Assembly: GCA_016219075.1 (NCBI GenBank)
Contig: JACRCJ010000224.1
Span: 1 to 10,486, forward strand
Length of the DNA: 10,486 nt
Direction: 5' to 3'
DNA from: Deltaproteobacteria bacterium
GTDB taxonomy: Bacteria; Desulfobacterota; GWC2-55-46
This document shows, in pieces, positions 1 through 4,691 of the stretch (the first letter of the stretch is position 1; the number at the start of each line of letters is the position of its first letter). The notes beneath the pieces are model-generated. The model searched no databases. It had not been told where the DNA came from and was given only the letters and a program-made list of their open reading frames with translations. Position numbers and translations under genes: made by a program.

Positions 1-2
1 GG

Positions 3-125
3 ATCGAGTACAATACCTATCGGCCCCACAGCTCTTTAAACGATTTAACGCCTGAGGAGTTTGCCAGAAGGCATCAAAAAGACGAGAACCAAAATACTCG
101 GATTCTCTACTTACCGGTGGCTTAA
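3..125 (+). CDS. IS3-family transposase (OrfB), C-terminal end only
   Basis: The frame is open from the window edge and stops at TAA 123-125, giving the last 40 residues of a protein whose start lies outside the window. The readable part contains YNTYRPHSSLNDLTPEEFA, the signature end of the integrase-core (rve, DDE) domain of IS3-family OrfB transposases, where YN-x-RPH-SL and TP-x-x-F are highly conserved. The last residues are RILYLPVA. The enzyme cuts and joins insertion-sequence ends. Whether the full gene is intact cannot be judged here. It reads away from the operon and towards the tRNA fragment. The family is clear; the subgroup within IS3 is not. Confidence 0.85.
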   Translation: MEYNTYRPHSSLNDLTPEEFARRHQKDENQNTRILYLPVA

Positions 126-141
126 AAAAGGGGTAGGGTCA
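124..141 (+). repeat. Possible right inverted-repeat end of the IS3 element
   Basis: Directly after the transposase stop the sequence reads AAAAAAGGGGTAGGGTCA, whose complement begins TGACCCTACCCC. IS3-family ends lie just past the transposase stop and usually terminate in CA, so this is a reasonable candidate for the right tip. The next similarity, to a different transposase, begins just after it, as expected if the IS inserted there. The left end is outside the window, so the repeat cannot be confirmed. Confidence 0.3.
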
Positions 142-271
142 GCAGATAGGCTTTGAAGAAGCTGGTGGCAACAGGCGTCTTAATACGGCATACCTGTTCA
201 AGGAATCATTCAGCCAGTTATGGAGCTATAGCCGAAGGGAAAGTTACCGCACTGTTGTAAAACTGTTGTAG
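137..271 (+). pseudogene. Remnant of an ISL3-family transposase (C-terminal scrap)
   Basis: The frame open after a TAG at 134-136 and ending at TAG 269-271 contains NTAYLFKESFSQLWSY at about 182-229. This resembles the conserved 'xAYxLKExFxxLWDY' stretch in the C-terminal half of ISL3-family (DDE) transposases. After WSY the similarity fades, and there is no start codon or upstream domain. I read it as a fragment cut on the left by the IS3 element and on the right by the attachment-site region. It would not make an active enzyme. The call rests on about 16 residues recognised by eye. Confidence 0.4.
251..270 (+). repeat. Direct repeat ACTGTTGTA (two copies; third at 494-502)
   Basis: ACTGTTGTA occurs at 251-259 and 262-270, an 11-base period, and again in the same orientation at 494-502 on the far side of the tRNA-Ala fragment. 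Short direct repeats on both sides of a core, one helical turn apart, are typical of arm-type binding sites of tyrosine integrases. The third copy lies inside the 3' end of the integrase remnant, where it encodes part of VTTV. The repeats are plain in the sequence; the arm-site role is inferred. Confidence 0.4.
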
Positions 272-278
272 ACAGGGA

Positions 279-312
279 GGGAATAGAGGGAATTAAGGGG
301 AATAGAGGGAAT
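279..312 (+). repeat. Short direct repeat GGGAATAGAGGGAAT, two copies
   Basis: The 15-base unit GGGAATAGAGGGAAT occurs exactly at 279-293 and 298-312, a 19-base period, in a purine-rich patch. Each unit also repeats GGGAAT within itself. It lies between the transposase scraps and the tRNA fragment. It may be a slippage product or part of the element's attachment region. No function is evident. Confidence 0.6.
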
Positions 313-370
313 AGGTAGACAACAATTAACCACTTGATTTTTAAGTCAAAACCGGAAAGTCAGACCGAAA

Positions 371-466
371 TCAAGGGGTTATGGTTTTTTTGGTGTTTCC
401 TACTGGCAGTCTTGAGGTCAGGGGTTCGATCCCCCTCTGCTCCACCAGTAAATTCAAGGGGTTATG
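371..466 (+). repeat. 13-base direct repeat flanking the tRNA-Ala fragment
   Basis: TCAAGGGGTTATG is found exactly at 371-383 and 454-466, 83 bases apart. The right copy forms the left arm of the terminator behind the tRNA piece. The left copy has no matching right arm. The bases before each copy are also similar (GACCGAAA and ACCAGTAAAT). This suggests duplication of tRNA-downstream sequence, as repeated integration or excision events can leave. Confidence 0.5.
403..447 (+). other. 3' fragment of tRNA-Ala(GGC): attachment-site core
   Basis: From 403 the sequence matches a tRNA from position 32 onward. The anticodon loop is CTGGCAG (U33, anticodon GGC, A37). The anticodon-stem 3' strand is TCTTG (410-414) and the variable loop AGGTC (415-419). 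The T arm is AGGGG-TTCGATC-CCCCT (420-436), the acceptor 3' strand CTGCTCC (437-443), the discriminator A444, and CCA 445-447. The U at position 70 fits the G3:U70 identity pair of tRNA-Ala. Upstream there is no anticodon-stem partner (CAAGA), no D arm and no GGGGCAG acceptor strand, so the 5' half is absent. A tRNA 3' end starting in the anticodon loop next to an integrase gene is the classic crossover core of an integrative element. It would not give a working tRNA. Confidence 0.8.
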
Positions 467-487
467 CGTTAAGCGTAGCCCCTTTTT
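458..487 (+). terminator. Rho-independent terminator behind the tRNA-Ala fragment
   Basis: GGGGTTATGC (458-467) pairs with GCGTAGCCCC (473-482) in a 10-bp stem with two G:U pairs and a GTTAA loop, followed by TTTTT at 483-487. It sits 10 bases after the CCA end, a normal place for a tRNA terminator. The T run is on the plus strand only, so it serves plus-strand transcription. It also covers the stop codon of the minus-strand integrase remnant. Confidence 0.8.
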
Positions 488-873
488 CGTTGGACTGTTG
501 TAACTTTATCCAGCACCTCTACCCCATCCCTCAAACTCTCCGGGCAGTGATGAGAATATCTCTGAGTCATTTTGATATCCTTATGTCCCAGAAGCTTCGC
601 TATCTTGTAAAGGTCTACTCCTGCCTGAGCAAGCCTTGTGGCAAAGGTATGCCTGAGGTCATGGAATCTGAAGTCCTCTATCTTGGCACGCTCCACCACG
701 TTGTAAAACGCCCTGAGGAGATTCCTTCTTAAAATCTTCGTGCCAGCCTCGCTTGCAAAGACATGGCTGCTTCTGATATGCCTTACCTTTGCCTTCTCCT
801 TCACACATCCTCTCAGTAACGCCCTCTGAATATACTTATTGGAAATCCGAACGGCTTCTTCGAGACGTTCCTT
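469..873 (-). pseudogene. Tyrosine integrase remnant, catalytic C-terminal end only
   Basis: Site-specific tyrosine recombinases integrate and excise phages and genomic islands. The best coding segment starts at a GTG at 804 (111 residues). It carries HDLRH (residues 48-52, catalytic Arg51), LLGH (His74) and QRYSHH (nucleophile Tyr83). The arm-binding and core-binding domains and the first catalytic Arg/Lys are missing; whole family members run to roughly 350-400 residues. The same frame stays open without a start codon to about 903. Integrase-like residues such as VRISNKYIQ precede the GTG, so truncation lies near 873, where the frame runs into the 3' end of the reductase-like gene. It ends 22 bases past the tRNA-Ala CCA, the usual integrase position beside its attachment site. 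It is almost certainly inactive, and is transcribed, if at all, by read-through from the operon. Confidence 0.8.
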
Positions 874-1882
874 ACGCTGAAAAAGGCGCCTTAGGATCCT
901 CTTTTAAAGGTGCTGTGGCCGGCTCAAAGCCCATGGACTTGGCCCTCCCATCAAAATCCTCCTGCTCTGCCAGGCAATTCCCGTGCCTTGTTGCCACGAC
1001 CGCCTCGATGACGCAGCCCGGCAGCCACTCGGACGCATATCCCGGGAAACTCGGCAAAAAACTCATGCCGCTTAGACTCATCATAACCCTGTAAGCTCTT
1101 CCTTTTTTTGTTTCTTGAATGTACCTGACGAATTTCCTTGGCAGATATGGATGCGTATCGTCGAGGACGACCACGCCCTTTTTTAAATGACTCAGGTACG
1201 CTTCTGCGTCAGAGCCTCTGGGTGTAAGAAACACCACAAGTTCACACCCGGAAAGAGCCCTTGGGTCTTGCGAAAGCTCAACCCCCATCCCCTCGGCCGC
1301 TTGCAATCGTCGGCTTTCATTGTCGACCCCTGTGAGACTTTTGAAACCCATGCCCTTGAGCCCCTTTATGACGCCGCTTCCGACAAACCCCACCCCTACG
1401 ACTCCCATGTTTATTTCCGCGGGAGAAAGGCCCTCGTTTTCAATCACCGAAAGAAGCGATTCCTTAACCGCGAACACGGTCCCCTTGTCCCCCGTGACAA
1501 ATGGGGGGCCGAGGGAAAAACCCTCCCTGTGGAATACGCTCGGAAGGCGTCCCGCAAGGGCTATAAATTTTATCCCCAGGTTTTCGCCGAGCCGGTGGAT
1601 CCTCCCGTAAGCATCTTTAAGCGAGCCATTAGCCTTGAGCTCCTCTATGTCGCGCGATATCCCCACCACGAGCCCCCTCTCCCTGCCGGACCTTACAATC
1701 CCGATCCCGGATATTAGAGGTATCATCCACTGCAGGAACAGAGGCACATAGGCCTGCACCTCTTTTTTGCTCCCCGGGTACACGACAAAGAGGAAATCAA
1801 AGACCCTTAGCCTTCTGACAAGGGCAGAGAACAGGGAAAGAGATAGATTCAATACGATATAGAAAAGGGGTCTTTTCAGCAT
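872..1882 (-). CDS. Rossmann-fold oxidoreductase resembling long-chain acyl-ACP reductase (AAR)
   Basis: This 336-residue protein ends the operon. A nucleotide-binding motif GVGFVG (163-168) follows a beta strand, as in NAD(P)-binding folds. The layout resembles cyanobacterial fatty acyl-ACP reductase, which reduces acyl-ACP to aldehyde: a GLVVG...ALAGRLPSV N-terminal part, a TGDKGTVFAVKE stretch where AAR has TTGNTHTAY, DDTHPYLPRK where AAR has IDGGYPKN, and LPGCVIEAVV near the end. Its Cys290 falls where AAR has the catalytic cysteine of ACFAEAM. Length is near the usual 340. The alignment is from memory, so the substrate is uncertain; a shikimate-dehydrogenase-like or other acyl reductase is possible. 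The ATG at 1882 overlaps the acyltransferase stop by 7 bases (ATGCTGA), implying coupled translation. The last ten or so codons lie at the integrase junction and may be altered. Confidence 0.65.
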   Translation of the reverse strand: MLKRPLFYIVLNLSLSLFSALVRRLRVFDFLFVVYPGSKKEVQAYVPLFLQWMIPLISGIGIVRSGRERGLVVGISRDIEELKANGSLKDAYGRIHRLGENLGIKFIALAGRLPSVFHREGFSLGPPFVTGDKGTVFAVKESLLSVIENEGLSPAEINMGVVGVGFVGSGVIKGLKGMGFKSLTGVDNESRRLQAAEGMGVELSQDPRALSGCELVVFLTPRGSDAEAYLSHLKKGVVVLDDTHPYLPRKFVRYIQETKKGRAYRVMMSLSGMSFLPSFPGYASEWLPGCVIEAVVATRHGNCLAEQEDFDGRAKSMGFEPATAPLKEDPKAPFSA

Positions 1883-2586
1883 GCTTCCTTAATCCTCTTT
1901 TCCCTTTCGCCTTCCTCGGGACGGTAATAAAGCTCTCCTATCTTTTCCATCACGGCCTTCGACACCCTTATCATCTCCTCATCCCTGTCCGCGCAAAGGG
2001 GGCGGAAGCATTCGGGGTTGCCGACTACGACTTCTATTTTGACCCTCCCCGAAAGGAGGCTTCTTAGATTTATTCCGTGACTGCCCCTTATAGCAACCGG
2101 CAATACCGGAGCCCCCGTTTCGAGGGCAAGGGCCCCCACCCCTCTTTTTGCATTGCCAAGCCCCTTGTCCCTGAATACCTTCCCTTCCGGAAAAAGGGCG
2201 ATGACCCCGCCATTTCTTAAAATCTCCTTCGGTCTTTCAAGGGACTTTTCCAGACCATAGCCCCTGTATGCAGGGAATGCGCCCATCAATCTCAGAAAAA
2301 CCCCGACGGCCGGGTTGTTGAAAAAGGCGTCTTTCGCCATGAAATGCACCGTCTTCGAAAAGGGAGGGCAGAGGGCAAATCCTATGATAAAGGGGTCCAG
2401 CAGCCCTTTGTGGTTGGAGGCGATGATCACCGGCGGGCTTATAAGGAAAGACTCCGTTCCAGGCCCGAATGTCACTTTGAGCGGGACGGCGAGCCTGAAA
2501 ACCGGATAAAATGCCGCCCAGAGCAATGTCTGGAATAATCTGTGAACGCGGTTGATCATCTTCCTCCGAGACAATTGAGTTTTCAC
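1876..2586 (-). CDS. PlsC-type 1-acylglycerol-3-phosphate acyltransferase family protein
   Basis: Members of this family move an acyl chain from acyl-ACP or acyl-CoA onto lysophosphatidate or related glycerol lipids at the inner membrane. The 236-residue protein has the diagnostic blocks: NHKGLLD (58-64, the HX4D catalytic pair His59/Asp64), AYRG (106-109), LFPEG (131-135) and GAPVLPVAI (158-166). A hydrophobic N-terminal stretch (about 17-36) fits membrane association. The GTG at 2586 overlaps the upstream TGA (GTGA). An ATG at 2559 just behind a GGAGGA is an alternative start nine codons in. It may be a specialised acyltransferase rather than the housekeeping PlsC, because it sits between a cyclic-di-GMP gene and a reductase-like gene. 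Confidence 0.93.
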   Translation of the reverse strand: MKTQLSRRKMINRVHRLFQTLLWAAFYPVFRLAVPLKVTFGPGTESFLISPPVIIASNHKGLLDPFIIGFALCPPFSKTVHFMAKDAFFNNPAVGVFLRLMGAFPAYRGYGLEKSLERPKEILRNGGVIALFPEGKVFRDKGLGNAKRGVGALALETGAPVLPVAIRGSHGINLRSLLSGRVKIEVVVGNPECFRPLCADRDEEMIRVSKAVMEKIGELYYRPEEGEREKRIKEAC

Positions 2587-4691
2587 CTTTTCACCGCTAA
2601 ACGGGCCCTTACTGAAACGCCTTTACCTGAAAACACCCTGCTTATGTCTTCCGGCGGCAGGGGCTCGCTGAAGAGATATCCCTGTATCTCGTCGCAACCG
2701 TTCTCATAAAGGAAGTCGAGCTGTTCCTGGGTTTCCACGCCCTCGGCGATCACCTTGAGGTTCAGGGTGTGCGCCATGGCTATAATCGTCTTTGTTATGG
2801 CGGCGTCGTCCTGGTCGGTGGTTATGTCCTTGACAAAGGAACGGTCTATCTTCAAGGCATCGAGCGGGAAGCGCTTGAGGTAGCTTAACGAAGAATACCC
2901 AGTGCCGAAGTCATCTATAAGGATACCGAGCCCCATGGCCTTGAATTTATGGAGCGCGGAGACCGTTTCCGCGACATTCTGCATGACCGTGCCCTCGGTG
3001 AGCTCAAGCTTCAGGCACCCGGGCTCTATGCCGGCGTCGCTGAGCGCCAGGCTCACGGCCTCCAGCAGCCCCTCCTGAACGAATTGGCGGCTTGAGAGGT
3101 TCACCGCGACCGTAACCGAGATGCCCTCTTCCTGCCAACGCTTGACCTGCTTGCAGGCGGCGCGGAGCACATATTCGCCTATGGGGACGATAAGCCCCGC
3201 TTCTTCCGCCAGGGGTATGAACTTTGAGGGGGGAACGAGCCCAAACTCAGGATGCCTCCAGCGCAACAGGGCCTCCACGCCCGTGACCGTGCCCCTGCGG
3301 ATATCGAGCTGGGGCTGGTAATGGATGTTGAACTCCCCGTTCTCAAGGGCCTTACGAAGGCTATTTTCCATGACGAGCCATTCAAAGGCGGCTGCGTTCA
3401 TGGACTCGGTATAGAACTGGTAGTTGTTTCTGCCGTTTTCCTTTGCGTGGTACATGGCGATATCGGCATTCTTCAGCAGCTTTTCAACATCCTCGCCGTC
3501 CGAAGGATAAAGGCTTATCCCGATGCTGACCGAAACAAAAAGCTCGTAGCCGCCCACCTTGAAAGACATGGACAGTTCGTTCTGTATGCGCTGTGCGACC
3601 TTCGCCACGTCATGGATATCGGAATAGTCGGTCAAAAGCACCACGAACTCGTCGCCGCCCAGGCGTGAAACGGTCGTCCCGTTCAAATCCAAGACGCGGG
3701 CGATGCTGTCGCTTCTACGAAGACACCTGACAAGCCTCTCGGAAACATCCTTGAGGAGTCCGTCTCCCACGCTGTGGCCGAAGGTGTCGTTTATGCGCTT
3801 GAAACGGTCGAGGTCAAGGAAAAGCGCCGCCACCTGCTCTTTATGCCTTCTGGCACGGTAAATCGCCTTTTCAAGCCTCTCCTTGAGGAACTGCCTGTTC
3901 GGGAGCCCCGTAAGGCTGTCGTAGTAAGCGAGGTAATATATCTGCTCCTCGGCCTTTTTCCTATTGCTTACATCGCGCACTATCGTGAGCGCCTCGTCTT
4001 CCCCGCTCACAACGACCCTTGCCTCATAATAGTACATACAGCCGCTTCTCAACACCCGGTACTCAAATGTCTGGGTTTCTCCGTTCTTCAGGGCCAGCTC
4101 AATGCAGCCCAACGCCTGCTCGGCGAGTTCGGGGAAAACCTCGGGCAGGTTTTTGCCCTCAATGTCCTGCGGTTCGATGCCGGGGTCTGCGCCTTTTGCG
4201 GCCACATAGGAGAGTATCCTGCCGTCTTTCATTACACGCACCATGAGGTCCGGAATCGCGCTCACCAGCGCCCTGTTTTTCGCCTCGCTTGCACGCAGGT
4301 TGCTTACCGTCTGGCTCGCCCTCCACATATAGCGGACCCTGTGGCCCAGTACCACCCAGTTTATGGGTTTGGTGACGAAGTCGGTGGCGCCCGCCTCGTA
4401 GGCGTGGTGTATCGACCGGATGTCGTCGAGCCCTGTCATCATAAGCACGGGGGTCTGGCCGCCGTCCGGCATATTCCTCAGTTTCGCGCAGGCCTCAAAG
4501 CCGTCCATCCCGGGCATCATTACATCGAGGAGCACTATATCCGGCTTACGCCTTTCAAAAAGCGAAAGCGCTTCCACGCCGTCCCTCGCTTCCTCCACCG
4601 AGAAACCCGCGCCTTTCAATGATTCGCAGGCGAGAAAACGCATCTCCTCCTCATCATCCACTACAAGAACGAACGGATCTTTTTCTCTCAT
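2583..4691 (-). CDS. Response regulator with REC-PAS-GGDEF-EAL domains
   Basis: This 702-residue cytoplasmic protein is built to make and break cyclic-di-GMP under phosphorelay control. REC (about 6-125) has Asp12/Asp13, phosphoacceptor Asp56, Thr86 and Lys108. A PAS-like domain (about 135-245) follows. The GGDEF domain (about 250-430) has an intact GGDEF at 345-349. The EAL domain (about 440-690) has EALLRW (473-478), NLSSRQF (531-537), LTEG (564-567), DDFGTG (593-598), LKID (613-616), AEGVE (649-653) and QGYLFS (670-675), so both active sites look complete. An inhibitory-site-like RRSD (325-328) is 16 residues before GGDEF instead of the usual five, because of an insert. The ATG overlaps the kinase stop by four bases (ATGA). 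The HPt-bearing kinase just upstream is the obvious phosphodonor. The net direction of activity cannot be read from sequence. Confidence 0.96.
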   Translation of the reverse strand: MREKDPFVLVVDDEEEMRFLACESLKGAGFSVEEARDGVEALSLFERRKPDIVLLDVMMPGMDGFEACAKLRNMPDGGQTPVLMMTGLDDIRSIHHAYEAGATDFVTKPINWVVLGHRVRYMWRASQTVSNLRASEAKNRALVSAIPDLMVRVMKDGRILSYVAAKGADPGIEPQDIEGKNLPEVFPELAEQALGCIELALKNGETQTFEYRVLRSGCMYYYEARVVVSGEDEALTIVRDVSNRKKAEEQIYYLAYYDSLTGLPNRQFLKERLEKAIYRARRHKEQVAALFLDLDRFKRINDTFGHSVGDGLLKDVSERLVRCLRRSDSIARVLDLNGTTVSRLGGDEFVVLLTDYSDIHDVAKVAQRIQNELSMSFKVGGYELFVSVSIGISLYPSDGEDVEKLLKNADIAMYHAKENGRNNYQFYTESMNAAAFEWLVMENSLRKALENGEFNIHYQPQLDIRRGTVTGVEALLRWRHPEFGLVPPSKFIPLAEEAGLIVPIGEYVLRAACKQVKRWQEEGISVTVAVNLSSRQFVQEGLLEAVSLALSDAGIEPGCLKLELTEGTVMQNVAETVSALHKFKAMGLGILIDDFGTGYSSLSYLKRFPLDALKIDRSFVKDITTDQDDAAITKTIIAMAHTLNLKVIAEGVETQEQLDFLYENGCDEIQGYLFSEPLPPEDISRVFSGKGVSVRARLAVKR

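Noticed and set aside
334..402. A complete tRNA upstream of the CCA end, or a tRNA-Leu-like loop around 330-347
   Set aside because: No D arm, no matching 5' acceptor strand and no partner for the TCTTG stem exist before 403. The CTTGATTTTTAAGTC stretch makes only a 4-bp stem with a non-tRNA loop.
3774..4622. Long plus-strand open frame of 282 residues, and other long plus-strand frames across the operon
   Set aside because: They are antisense shadows of high-GC minus-strand genes with clear domain matches, and have no family features of their own.
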